Shown one piece after another: positions 32,667-40,694 of a DNA stretch of 64,000 nt. The notes under the pieces were generated by a model. The model saw only the letters and a program-made list of their open reading frames with translations. It searched no databases and was not told the origin of the DNA. Numbering within the stretch: position 1 is the first letter of the stretch; the number at the start of each line of letters is the position of its first letter. The stretch covers positions 2,545,610-2,609,609 of the forward strand of contig JANCMB010000001.1 in NCBI GenBank assembly GCA_031317595.1, given 5' to 3'. Made by a program: the position numbers and the translations under genes. Source of the stretch: Glutamicibacter sp. PS. Its GTDB lineage: Bacteria > Actinomycetota > Actinomycetes > Actinomycetales > Micrococcaceae.

Positions 32667-33454
32667 CTCCCTCGCTACTTCACGCGGCTCCCGGTAACCC
32701 CACGCTGCTCCTCGGCCCCTCGCTGGGCACCGGAGCATTGCAGCTGTGGGCTCCGAGCGTGGATTACCTGAAACAGCATTTCCAGCTGGTGGCCTGGGAC
32801 CTGCCCGGCCATGGCCACAGCGCCCCCAGCACCGAGCCTTTCAGCATGTCCGAACTCGCCACGGCAGTGCTCAATCTGATGCACACGTTACAAGCCGATG
32901 GGGTGATCGACTCCGGCTCTGGGTTGCTCTACGCCGGAGTTTCCGTCGGCGGTGCCGTGGGGTTGCAACTAGCCCACGATGCGCCGGGCACCTTTCAGGC
33001 CCTGTCGGTGATCTGTACGGCCGCCAAGATCGGTGAAACCGAAGGCTGGCAGCAGCGTGCCGAACTCGTCTCTCGCGCAGGGACACCCACCATGGTTACC
33101 GGGTCCGCACAGCGCTGGTTCGCCCCGGGCTTTATGGAACGCAATCCGGTGATCGCCACCAATTTATTGCATTCCTTGCAGGTGGCCGACCGTTTCTCCT
33201 ACGCCCATGTCTGCGGCGCGCTAGCAGACTTCGATTTGCGTAAGGCACTGCCCACGCTCACCGATCCGCTGCTGGCCATTGCCGGGGCCCACGATGCAGT
33301 GTGCCCACCGGCCGACGCCGAACGAATCGGCACCCAGGCGCCGCATGGGCGTTGGGCGGTCGTGGAATCCGCGGCCCATCTGGCCCCCGCCGAAGCCCCC
33401 GAAGCCACCGCCAAGCTACTGCTGGATTTCTTCACCCCTAAGGAACAACGATGA
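32648..33454 (+). CDS. pcaD: 3-oxoadipate enol-lactonase
   Basis: A 268-residue alpha/beta hydrolase. The nucleophile elbow is AGVSVGGAVG (serine within GVSVGG), the oxyanion region GPSLGTG lies near the start, and the late acid and histidine are in AGAHDAVCPP and ESAAHLAPAE. ATG 32648 lies inside the pcaB end. In many Actinobacteria pcaD is fused to pcaC as pcaL; here the two are separate genes that overlap by 4 bp, an unfused state. Confidence 0.92.
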   Translation: MAVPFLTPSLLHAAPGNPTLLLGPSLGTGALQLWAPSVDYLKQHFQLVAWDLPGHGHSAPSTEPFSMSELATAVLNLMHTLQADGVIDSGSGLLYAGVSVGGAVGLQLAHDAPGTFQALSVICTAAKIGETEGWQQRAELVSRAGTPTMVTGSAQRWFAPGFMERNPVIATNLLHSLQVADRFSYAHVCGALADFDLRKALPTLTDPLLAIAGAHDAVCPPADAERIGTQAPHGRWAVVESAAHLAPAEAPEATAKLLLDFFTPKEQR

Positions 33455-33849
33455 GTACCACACCGCAAGCCAACGACCCCTACCAGGATGGGATGACCGT
33501 GCGCCGCGAAGTCTTAGGCGATGCACATGTCGACCGGGCCACCGAGGCTTCAAACGAGTTCACCGACGATTTTCAGAAGCTGATCACCCGTTACGCGTGG
33601 GGCAGCATTTGGACCCGCGAGGGGTTGCCGCGCACCACGCGTAGCGCCATCACGCTGACCGCCATGATCGCCGGTGGTTATTGGGAAGAGCTGGAGATGC
33701 ACGTGCACGCCGCGCTTCGCAACGGCATGACGCCGAATGAAATCAAGGAAGTCTTCTTGCAGTCGGCCATTTATTGTTCGGTGCCGGCCGCCAATGTGGC
33801 ATTCAAGATCGGCAAGCAGGTACTGGCCGAATACCAGCAGGATCACTAG
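33451..33849 (+). CDS. pcaC: 4-carboxymuconolactone decarboxylase
   Basis: A 132-residue CMD-family protein: early GMTVRREVLGDAHVDRA, then ITRYAWGSIWTREGLPRTTR and the AALRNGMTPNEIKEVFLQSA helix with the YCSVPAAN block. It removes CO2 from 4-carboxymuconolactone to give the enol-lactone used by PcaD. Last gene of the plus-strand unit. Its final 47 bp overlap the 3' end of the convergent DMT transporter gene. Confidence 0.94.
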   Translation: MSTTPQANDPYQDGMTVRREVLGDAHVDRATEASNEFTDDFQKLITRYAWGSIWTREGLPRTTRSAITLTAMIAGGYWEELEMHVHAALRNGMTPNEIKEVFLQSAIYCSVPAANVAFKIGKQVLAEYQQDH

Positions 33850-34753
33850 TCCTCCGCCGTCGGGGTCCGGGGAGCTGTCCAGCAACTAGAGCGGAAAGGG
33901 CGAGCGCAAATCCGATCAGCTGAAGTGGATTGAGCGACTCACCGGCCAGTAAGGCACCTAGCACGGCAGCCATCAACGGCGAGAGCAGACCCAACAGTGC
34001 AGTAGCCGTTACCGGTAGGCGGCGCAGGCCAGCGAACCACAGGGTGTAACTCACCAGTGCCCCTGCGAGCCCCAGCCACAGGTAACCAGCGATCGCTTTG
34101 CCGTCAATCCCCGCCGGCACCCCGTCAATGAGCAACGCTGGCACGAGCAGGAGGATGCCCGCTGCGCTCAATTGCCATCCGGCGTACCCCAACGCACCGA
34201 CCGATTCGGGACGTCCCCACTTTTTACTCAGGACTACCCCTAATCCCATGGACAGCGCGCCGGCCGAACCCGCCAGGATGCCGGTCACGTCGAAGCCGGC
34301 TCCGGGACCCAGCACAACGAATCCAACGCCGATCACCCCGATCACTCCCCAACCGATGCGCCAAGTCGAGAAACGCTCACCGAGGACAAGGACGGCGAGG
34401 AAGGCGACCACCAGAGGTTGCGAGGCCCCCAGCGTTGCGGCCACTCCTCCGGGCAAGCGTTGCGCGGCGACGAAGAGCAGCGGGAAGAATACTGCGAGGT
34501 TCAGCGCGCCGAGCACAAAGCTCCTCCACCACCAGTGACCGTGGGGCAGGTTGCGTGAGAAGAGCACGGCCAACAGTCCGGCCGGTAGCGAGCGCATCAG
34601 CGCCGCGAACAGCGGGTGTCCGGCCGGCAGCAGTTCGGTAGTCACGAGGTATGTGGTCCCCCAGATCAGTGGGGACATGGCCGTTAGCGCGATCCATCCG
34701 ATACGGGCGGGCGCTGGACCGGCAGTGACCGGAGCGGGGCTGGTGGTAGTCAT
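33803..34753 (-). CDS. DMT-superfamily (EamA) transporter
   Basis: A 316-residue membrane protein with about ten hydrophobic helices and two EamA repeats, each starting with a W/P-rich helix (SPLIWGTTYLVTTELLPAG) and with the GVVLSKKWG junction in the middle. EamA proteins usually export metabolites or amino acids. It is divergent from the LysR gene at 34833, its probable regulator. The C-terminus runs 47 bp into pcaC on the other strand, so the last 16 or so residues (proline- and arginine-rich) are unconserved in character. Confidence 0.87.
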   Translation of the reverse strand: MTTTSPAPVTAGPAPARIGWIALTAMSPLIWGTTYLVTTELLPAGHPLFAALMRSLPAGLLAVLFSRNLPHGHWWWRSFVLGALNLAVFFPLLFVAAQRLPGGVAATLGASQPLVVAFLAVLVLGERFSTWRIGWGVIGVIGVGFVVLGPGAGFDVTGILAGSAGALSMGLGVVLSKKWGRPESVGALGYAGWQLSAAGILLLVPALLIDGVPAGIDGKAIAGYLWLGLAGALVSYTLWFAGLRRLPVTATALLGLLSPLMAAVLGALLAGESLNPLQLIGFALALSALVAGQLPGPRRRRTSDPAGIRPVPACRS

Positions 34754-34790
34754 GTAGTTATCTTCGACGCGACCGATTCAATGAGTCCAA

Positions 34791-34812
34791 CACATTGTTG
34801 TCATGAAAACAA
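34791..34812. promoter_or_regulatory. LysR-type dyad between exporter and regulator
   Basis: ATTGTT...AACAAT arms lie in the 79-bp gap between the divergent exporter and regulator genes. The T-N-A symmetry and placement fit a LysR-type box. It covers the upstream ATG at 34803, which favours ATG 34833 as the regulator's start. Edges are approximate. Confidence 0.45.
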
Positions 34813-34832
34813 TGAATGTAGATCATAGTTAT

Positions 34833-35714
34833 ATGGAACTTCAGCAAATGCGCTACGTGGTTGCGGTCGCCGAGGAACGAAATTTCACGCGCGCAGCGCA
34901 ACGATGTCATGTCGTGCAATCCGCGCTGAGTCACCAGATCAAAGCGTTGGAACGCGAACTAGGCGTGCCGCTCTTCGTGCGCAACAGCCGCCGGGTCGAG
35001 CTCACCTCCGCGGGTGAACAGTTTGTTGCCAGCGCCCGAGCGAGCCTTAGCGCCGCTGAACGCGCCGTGGCGGATGCCACGGGTGTCAGCGGTGAGCTGC
35101 GCGGAGAACTTCGCCTGGGCCTAATCCCCACGGTCAACGCACTTAACGTCCCCGCCACCCTTGGCGACTTTCATCGGAAGCACCCCGCTGTCAGTATCAA
35201 GCTCGTTAGCGGTAGTAGCGATAACTTCATGGCCGCCATCGCCGAAGGACATCTGGATCTGGCGGTGCTCGGCCTTCCGGAAAGCGTGACGCCACGAGGA
35301 GTGCAAACCACGGCTTTGGCCCGTGAAGCTCTGGTGGCAGTTCTTTCCGCCGAGCACCGGTTGGCGCCTCAACCACGGGTGAGCTTAGAGGAGCTGGCTC
35401 GTGAGAGTCTGGTCGATTTTCCAGGCGGCACCACCGGGCGCTCCCAAACCGATATCGCATTCGAGCGTGCCGGCCTAACGCGCACGGTGGTCTTTGAGGC
35501 CATGACCACTCCCCTAATCCTCGACCTAGTTCGTCACGGCCTAGCCGTGGCCATTTTGCCCGGCTCCGTGGTACCCGATGATCCGCAGTTGGTGTGCCTT
35601 CCCATTGGCAAAGGCGGTCCGGTACGTGTCGAATATCTGGCATGGAGGAGTTTCAATCCGTCGCCAGCCGCGCGGGTCTTCCTGGAAATGCTTGTACCGC
35701 ATAAGGACATTTAG
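34833..35714 (+). CDS. LysR-family transcriptional regulator
   Basis: A 293-residue LysR protein: HTH (NFTRAAQRCHVVQSALSHQI) at the N-terminus, linker helix, and a substrate-binding-like effector domain (LRLGLIPTVNAL, DLAVLGLPESV, VDFPGGTTGRS). ATG 34833 gives the canonical MELQQMRYVVAVAEE beginning; ATG 34803 would add ten residues and lie in the operator dyad. It is divergent from the EamA exporter and likely controls it in answer to the exported compound. Confidence 0.9.
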   Translation: MELQQMRYVVAVAEERNFTRAAQRCHVVQSALSHQIKALERELGVPLFVRNSRRVELTSAGEQFVASARASLSAAERAVADATGVSGELRGELRLGLIPTVNALNVPATLGDFHRKHPAVSIKLVSGSSDNFMAAIAEGHLDLAVLGLPESVTPRGVQTTALAREALVAVLSAEHRLAPQPRVSLEELARESLVDFPGGTTGRSQTDIAFERAGLTRTVVFEAMTTPLILDLVRHGLAVAILPGSVVPDDPQLVCLPIGKGGPVRVEYLAWRSFNPSPAARVFLEMLVPHKDI

Positions 35715-35786
35715 TAGTAGGTTTGTATTTAACGAGAGAGGCCAGACGCCTACTATAAGCAAATTTCTTCCACGGAAGGCCCGCAC

Positions 35787-36008
35787 ATGCCACAGACTTT
35801 GCGCAAAACATCTCGCCGAACGCTGTGGCTTGCAGCCCTAGCCCTAGTGATAGGCACTTATTTGGTTTTAGGCGCGACGCTGGGAACGAGCGAGAACTCG
35901 CCCCTAGCAGGCTCGGTCTGGCGATTCGGAGCACTTACCGTCGGCGTTCTCCTGGCCTTAGGCGGCCTTGGGATGATTGTGGGAGCCGTAATCCGCCGCC
36001 GCCATTAG
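35787..36008 (+). CDS. Small two-helix membrane protein
   Basis: A 73-residue protein with a basic start (MPQTLRKTSRR), one hydrophobic helix (LWLAALALVIGTYLVLGATL), a short loop and a second (ALTVGVLLALGGLGMIVGAV) followed by IRRRRH-like basic residues. GGAAGG lies 8 bp before ATG 35787. No family recognised. Its TAG stop shares bases with the stop of the convergent gene at 36005. Confidence 0.65.
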   Translation: MPQTLRKTSRRTLWLAALALVIGTYLVLGATLGTSENSPLAGSVWRFGALTVGVLLALGGLGMIVGAVIRRRH

Positions 36009-37093
36009 GTAACAACCCGCTCCCATTGTTCGCCCACGCCCTCCACATCGCGCACGGACCAGCAGTGGATCGGTTCGCGAATCATCACTCGGGGATCAAA
36101 CCAATAGGTCACGTCCGGGGCCCAGCCGGCCACCATGCTGGCGGTCTCAGCACCGACGTCGATCACCTCACCGGCACAGCCAAGGTACCCAGCAACGCTC
36201 AGGTGCACACCCATGTAGTCGCGGGCGACCTGCTGCCAGTTTGGGATGACCCAGCGCCCGTCACGTCTGGTGCATTCCCACCAGACCCGGCGCATATTGG
36301 CACTAACCTCCAGTGGGTAGCGTCGACATAACTCGACCCAGTCTGCTGGTTGGTGCACCTCATATACGGCGCCGCCGTCGGGGATGTGCAGTGCTGCGCT
36401 GTGCGCTTCGGTCCATCCAAGGTCGTCTTCCTGACACCACAAGGCCAAGGGGGCGACATCGGCAAATGTGGCGCTGGATTCGTAGAGGCCGGGCCCCGGC
36501 GTGACCCACCATTTGCCGTTGGGGCAGTGCTGGATCGGACGCACCAGATTCTTTCGATTCCGATACTCGTCCGCCGTGACCTGCTCGTGCCACCGCCCGA
36601 GCACTTCCGCCGGGGGCCTCGTTCCATAGGCATAGAGATCGATGTCGCTATCGTCGACGAACGCGACTTGGAACTGGGCCTCCCGCTGTACCGGCGCGGT
36701 AAAGCTCGCGGGCCAATGCTGTGCAAGGTAACGCGCCACTCGGCGAAGCGCGGGACGCACCTCTTCGTAGCCCAGCAAAGTATCCACGGAGTCAGCTGGC
36801 TGCCAATACGCCGCACATTCCACCGAGGCATAGAGCGCTCGGCGCCAGCTCGCCGCACTGGGCTCAGGTAACGCGCACTGGCCCAGAGCCTCGCCCAGTC
36901 CCTCGGCGCAAGTATTCCTGATCTGTCCTGCTCCGGGACCAAGGCAGTCGACCTCGGGGTGCCGGAGCATCCACGCAAGCAATGGGCCGGTGCCTCCGGT
37001 GGCATTCAGCGTTCGATCCTCATGCTCGCGCACCATCTCGAACGATAGGCGACGTCCTCGTTGACTAGACGAAAGAATCTCCACAATGTCCAT
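36005..37093 (-). CDS. Hypothetical protein, 362 residues, unrecognised
   Basis: A soluble-looking protein with no signal peptide or membrane helix. It is unusually rich in tryptophan and acidic residues. Notable stretches are DSDIDLYAYGTRPPAEVLG, IPNWQQVARDYMGVHLSVAG and GWAPDVTYWFDP. I cannot place it in a family and no catalytic signature is clear. The frame is long, uninterrupted and has the codon bias of its neighbours, so it is a real gene. The regular W/Y-rich blocks suggest a ligand-binding or repeat fold, but this is a guess. The convergent small membrane gene ends on its stop codon. Confidence 0.75.
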   Translation of the reverse strand: MDIVEILSSSQRGRRLSFEMVREHEDRTLNATGGTGPLLAWMLRHPEVDCLGPGAGQIRNTCAEGLGEALGQCALPEPSAASWRRALYASVECAAYWQPADSVDTLLGYEEVRPALRRVARYLAQHWPASFTAPVQREAQFQVAFVDDSDIDLYAYGTRPPAEVLGRWHEQVTADEYRNRKNLVRPIQHCPNGKWWVTPGPGLYESSATFADVAPLALWCQEDDLGWTEAHSAALHIPDGGAVYEVHQPADWVELCRRYPLEVSANMRRVWWECTRRDGRWVIPNWQQVARDYMGVHLSVAGYLGCAGEVIDVGAETASMVAGWAPDVTYWFDPRVMIREPIHCWSVRDVEGVGEQWERVVT

Positions 37094-37125
37094 GGAATGA
37101 GCTTATCGGGTCAGTGGCAACGCCC

Positions 37126-37797
37126 CTAGTGGCTCGGCAATACCGCGGAGAGCAACACCACTGCGCCCATGATCATCAGGGCAGCACAGGACACCCATTC
37201 GAGGCGTTGTGCGATCTGCGGTTTCTTGAACCAGCCCACGGCTCTGGCGGCCGCCACGTTGAGCCCAGTGAGGTAGAGGCAACCCACCAGACCAAAGGTG
37301 GCTCCTAGCACCATCCCCCAGAACAGGGTGTTGGACCCATGCGGGATGAAGGCGGGCATCATGGCCAGAAAAAGTAGCCCAATCTTGGGGTTCAGCGCCG
37401 ACGACAACACCCCGGCGATAAAGGCCTGTCGAGCACTGGTGGTCGCCGCCGGCAGTGCTCCGCGTTCGGCGCTGCGGGCTATGGCACTGTCGGTCGTGGC
37501 CACACGGCGCGACTTGATGAGCCCGCTCAACCCGAGATAACCCAGATAGAGTCCGCCAAGCACCGCAATCACCGTTTCAATCACTGGATAGCGTTGGAGC
37601 AAAGTGGCCGCTCCCGCTCCAGCCACGAGGGCCCAACCGAGAATGGCGACGAACATTCCTCCAATGGCCATCAATCCCAAGCGTTGGCGAACCAGTGAAA
37701 AGCGTAGCGCCAGAAAGGTATCGGGGCCTGGCGATAAGGAAACCATCAGGCACACGCCAAGGTAACCGATGAACGAAGCGAGGGTCATAATTCCCAT
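37126..37797 (-). CDS. LysE/RhtB-family amino-acid exporter
   Basis: A 223-residue membrane protein with about six hydrophobic helices. The family motif SLSPGPDTFLALRFSLVRQRLG is near residues 20-41, and the second conserved block NPKIGLLFLAMMPAFI follows a TRAFIAGVLSSAL-like stretch. LysE/RhtB proteins export amino acids or homoserine-like compounds. No dedicated regulator is adjacent. The substrate cannot be told. Confidence 0.9.
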   Translation of the reverse strand: MGIMTLASFIGYLGVCLMVSLSPGPDTFLALRFSLVRQRLGLMAIGGMFVAILGWALVAGAGAATLLQRYPVIETVIAVLGGLYLGYLGLSGLIKSRRVATTDSAIARSAERGALPAATTSARQAFIAGVLSSALNPKIGLLFLAMMPAFIPHGSNTLFWGMVLGATFGLVGCLYLTGLNVAAARAVGWFKKPQIAQRLEWVSCAALMIMGAVVLLSAVLPSH

Positions 37798-37917
37798 GAT
37801 AAAAACGGGGTTTCATAACGAATAATGCGTGACCCCAGCGCGTCATCATCGTGCGTCGAGATCCATTCTGAAATACGGCTAGAATTTGGTTGAACTACCC
37901 CGGTGGAAGGAACTGGA

Positions 37918-38349
37918 ATGTCGAGCCAGCACAACGAGCCCAATAACCCCTACGCAAACCAGGGGCAGGGCGGTTACCAGCAGCAGCCCAATGGCTATTA
38001 CCAGTCGAGTGCACAGCAGCCCAATGGCTACTATCAGCCCGGTGCGCAGCAGCCCTACCCCGGATACATCAACACTCCGCAGCAGCTTGAGGGTGCGCAG
38101 CTGGCGCAGACCTCGATGATCCTAGGCATCATCTCGTTGTTCGTGGTCGGCATCATTCTCGGACCAATTGCCATCGTTAAAGCTAACCGCGCCGAACGTG
38201 AATTTAATACGGCCGCTACCGTAGGCAAGGTCACCGGATGGATTGGCACCATTTTCGGCATTCTGGGCGCACTATATATCGTCTTTTTGATCATCGTGCT
38301 CTTTACGGCCGCCAGCGCTGGCTACTCGGAGTTTTACGATTACATGTAG
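37918..38349 (+). CDS. DUF4190-domain membrane protein with Q/N/Y-rich N-terminus
   Basis: A 143-residue protein. The first 65 residues are a low-complexity Gln/Asn/Tyr/Pro segment with the repeat QQPNGYYQ (twice) and a similar GAQQPYPGY. Two membrane helices follow (MILGIISLFVVGIILGPIAI and GWIGTIFGILGALYIVFLII), matching the small DUF4190 type. Such proteins sit in the membrane with the disordered tail probably in the cytoplasm. ATG 37918 follows GGAAGGAACTGG. Function unknown. Confidence 0.82.
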   Translation: MSSQHNEPNNPYANQGQGGYQQQPNGYYQSSAQQPNGYYQPGAQQPYPGYINTPQQLEGAQLAQTSMILGIISLFVVGIILGPIAIVKANRAEREFNTAATVGKVTGWIGTIFGILGALYIVFLIIVLFTAASAGYSEFYDYM

Positions 38350-38359
38350 CACTGCGCGC

Positions 38360-38397
38360 AAAGGCGCCCGAGAAACTTCGGTTTCTCGGGCGCCTTT
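38360..38397. terminator. Bidirectional UUCG-loop terminator
   Basis: A perfect 17-bp stem: AAAGGCGCCCGAGAAAC (38360-38376), loop TTCG (38377-38380), GTTTCTCGGGCGCCTTT (38381-38397). It lies between the convergent DUF4190 and YceI genes, with T-runs in both directions. Confidence 0.92.
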
Positions 38398-38413
38398 TGC
38401 GTTGCGGTGAGGA

Positions 38414-38962
38414 TTACTCGGTCGGCAGCACGAAGGAAGCCTCAACTTCGATAACGACCTTGTCGGAGACCAGCACACCGCCGGCTTCCAGCGCAGCGTT
38501 CCAGGTCATGCCGAATTCCTTGCGCGAGATCTTGGTGTTGGCCGAGAAGCCTGCACGGGTTGCCCCGAATGCGTCCACTGCCTGGCCACCCAGCTCGACA
38601 TCGAGCTCGACCTGCTTGGTCACGCCATGGATGGTCAGATCGCCAACGAGCACGAAGTTCTCTTCATCGCCCTTGACGCCGGTGGAGCGGAACTCCATGG
38701 TGGGGAACTGCTCGACGTCGAAGAAGTCTGCGCCCTTCAGGTGTCCATCGCGGTTCGCATCCTTGGTCGTGATGGAACCAACCTGCACCGTCGCTTCTAC
38801 CGACGAGGCCTCGAGGGTATCGGCGACGACCAGCGTGGCGTCGAACTCGGTGAAGTTGCCACGGACCTTGGAGATGCCGGCGTGACGTACGGTGAAGCTA
38901 ATTTCGCTGTGCGCGGCGTCCAGGGTCCAGGTGCCGGCGGTCAGTGCGGTGGTTGCAGCCAT
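38414..38962 (-). CDS. YceI-family protein
   Basis: A 182-residue YceI-like lipocalin-type protein: WTLDAAHSEISFTVRHAGISK, the VEQFPTMEFRSTG block and DLTIHGVTKQVELDVEL. YceI proteins bind isoprenoid chains. No signal peptide is seen, so this one is cytoplasmic. ATG 38962 has an AAAGGATC site; a frame to 39052 runs into the operator region and is rejected. Two operator-like dyads lie upstream. Confidence 0.93.
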   Translation of the reverse strand: MAATTALTAGTWTLDAAHSEISFTVRHAGISKVRGNFTEFDATLVVADTLEASSVEATVQVGSITTKDANRDGHLKGADFFDVEQFPTMEFRSTGVKGDEENFVLVGDLTIHGVTKQVELDVELGGQAVDAFGATRAGFSANTKISRKEFGMTWNAALEAGGVLVSDKVVIEVEASFVLPTE

Positions 38963-38994
38963 GGTAAAGATCCTTTCAGGAACGCCAACGTTCA

Positions 38995-39054
38995 TTGACG
39001 CTTCAACTTGTTTGATAGAACCACTATGGCACAGGCTAAGTTGAAGCGTCAACT
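38995..39054 (-). promoter_or_regulatory. Twin operator dyads and promoter of the YceI gene
   Basis: TTGA-CGCT-TCAA (38995-39006) and AGTTGA-AGCG-TCAACT (39039-39054) are two copies of one dyad, and the first 15-bp arm (38995-39009) is the exact reverse complement of 39038-39052. On the minus strand the second copy supplies the TTGACG -35 box. The pattern is MarR-like. The second dyad overlaps the amidohydrolase stop codon. Confidence 0.7.
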
Positions 39055-40683
39055 AATTTTGGAAGATTCTTTGGTGAACACCACTTCCCCGGCCACCACG
39101 GTCATCCGCGTCCGCACCGATAACAGCTCTCGATCCCGAGCTTGATAAGGGTCTATATCGATAACGCTAAAGTCCGCAGCCATCCCGACCGCCAGCGTAC
39201 CAACCTCGTCCTCCCAACGGCAGGAATATGCGGCACCGGCGCTAAAGGACGCTAAGGCTTCGGAAAGCTCAAGTTTGAGCTCTTCCACATTGGCCGGTAG
39301 CTCCGGATCCAGCGCGGAACGGCGCGTGGTGGCGACATACAAGTTGTCCCATGGCTCGTAGGGCGCCGTCGGCGCATCCGTACCAAGAGCCATACGCACG
39401 CCGGCATCGCGAATTTCACGCCAGGGGTAACCTCGCTCCACCCGTTCATCGCCCAAGTTCTCTCGCCAATGAGCCTGAATTGCCGGGTCGGCATGCACCG
39501 GCTGCACGGAGGCTACGAGCTTGAGCTCGGCCAATCGCTGGATATTGCGCGGGCTAACCACCTCTAAATGCTCTAGTCGATGGCGCCGGGGCAACGAACC
39601 GTTGGTTTCGAAGGCCGCCTGAAGTGCATCCAAAGCGATATCGGATGCGCGATCGCCAATTGCGTGAATCGCGATTTGTAGCCCGGCCGCATCGGCGGCG
39701 GTGACCACCGGGGTCAGTGCCGCGACATCCCAGATGGGTTCCGCCTGCGTGCCATCGGCATATGGTTCGCACATGGCCGCAGTGCAACCATCGATCACCC
39801 CATCCGCGATGATCTTGATCCCCACCACCTTCAGCCACGATTCATGCTGTTCCTGCGCCAGGACAACCGCACGCTCTACTTGGGCGAGGTTCAGCTCGTC
39901 GCTGGCCTCGCGGTGCACCAGCCAATGTGCCGCGATGCGGAACGGAGGAATCCCGTAGCCGGACATCACCCGGCGCATGCTGGCCAACTCGGCCTCGCCC
40001 AGAGCCATATCGATCGCCCCGGTCACTCCATGAGCCAGGTAGGTTTCAATGGCGGTGCGCAGGTAGGCATCGCGTTGCTCATCGCTGGTCAACCGCTCAA
40101 GGGTGCCCCACACGTACTGTTGCGCCGCCGTTTCCTCCAGCAGGCCGGTCGCCTCGCCGGTCTGCTCGTCGCGCACAATGCGTCCGCCGAGAGGATCTGG
40201 ACTTTGCGCGGTGATTCCCATTTCACGAAGCGCGGCCGCATTCACCCATACGGAGTGCAGATCGTTGGCGTCAAGATACACCGGAATATCGGCAATGATC
40301 TCATCTAACATCGCCGCCGTGGGGCGTCCCGCACCAACTGCAGCGTTCAACCATCCGGCACCTAGGAGTCGTTCGGCTTGCGGATTCTGGGCGCGGGCGG
40401 CCAGCAAGGTCTCACGCAATTGCTGTGGCGAGGTGACCTGGCGCAGCTGCACCTTGGCAAGGTTCTCCCCCATCATCACCAAGTGGCTATGGGCATCGAT
40501 CAGCCCGGGAACGACCACATCTCCCGAGAGGTCAACCGTCGGGGCATCTGGGGCCAACGCAGCCGCCGAGGCTGCGTCCCCGATATGAGCGATCCTGCCG
40601 TCTGCGACCACGAGATGGCTGGCCGCTTCGGCTTTTCCGTCGGCCAGGATGCGGCCGTTGGCGTAGATCAACGTGTCGGTCAT
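39049..40683 (-). CDS. YtcJ-like amidohydrolase
   Basis: A 544-residue amidohydrolase-superfamily protein. The first metal motif DAHSHL is near residue 63, the HAIGDRASDIALDAL and HRLEHLEVVSP blocks follow, and the late GTDAPTAPYEPWDNLYVA carries the conserved aspartate. This is the YtcJ/exoenzyme-regulatory group that hydrolyses C-N bonds in cyclic or linear amides. It is 11 bp downstream of the MFS gene and under the same TetR-type operator. No export signal. Substrate unknown. Confidence 0.92.
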   Translation of the reverse strand: MTDTLIYANGRILADGKAEAASHLVVADGRIAHIGDAASAAALAPDAPTVDLSGDVVVPGLIDAHSHLVMMGENLAKVQLRQVTSPQQLRETLLAARAQNPQAERLLGAGWLNAAVGAGRPTAAMLDEIIADIPVYLDANDLHSVWVNAAALREMGITAQSPDPLGGRIVRDEQTGEATGLLEETAAQQYVWGTLERLTSDEQRDAYLRTAIETYLAHGVTGAIDMALGEAELASMRRVMSGYGIPPFRIAAHWLVHREASDELNLAQVERAVVLAQEQHESWLKVVGIKIIADGVIDGCTAAMCEPYADGTQAEPIWDVAALTPVVTAADAAGLQIAIHAIGDRASDIALDALQAAFETNGSLPRRHRLEHLEVVSPRNIQRLAELKLVASVQPVHADPAIQAHWRENLGDERVERGYPWREIRDAGVRMALGTDAPTAPYEPWDNLYVATTRRSALDPELPANVEELKLELSEALASFSAGAAYSCRWEDEVGTLAVGMAADFSVIDIDPYQARDRELLSVRTRMTVVAGEVVFTKESSKIS

Positions 40684-40694
40684 GGATGTTCCTC

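Noticed and set aside
35825..36331. 168-residue plus-strand frame
   Set aside because: It overlaps the small membrane gene and the 362-aa gene; its composition (Pro/His/Arg-rich) is not protein-like.
36350..36871. 173-residue frame antisense to the 362-aa protein
   Set aside because: Neither strand has a recognised family here, but the minus frame is twice as long, starts cleanly and has better codon bias.
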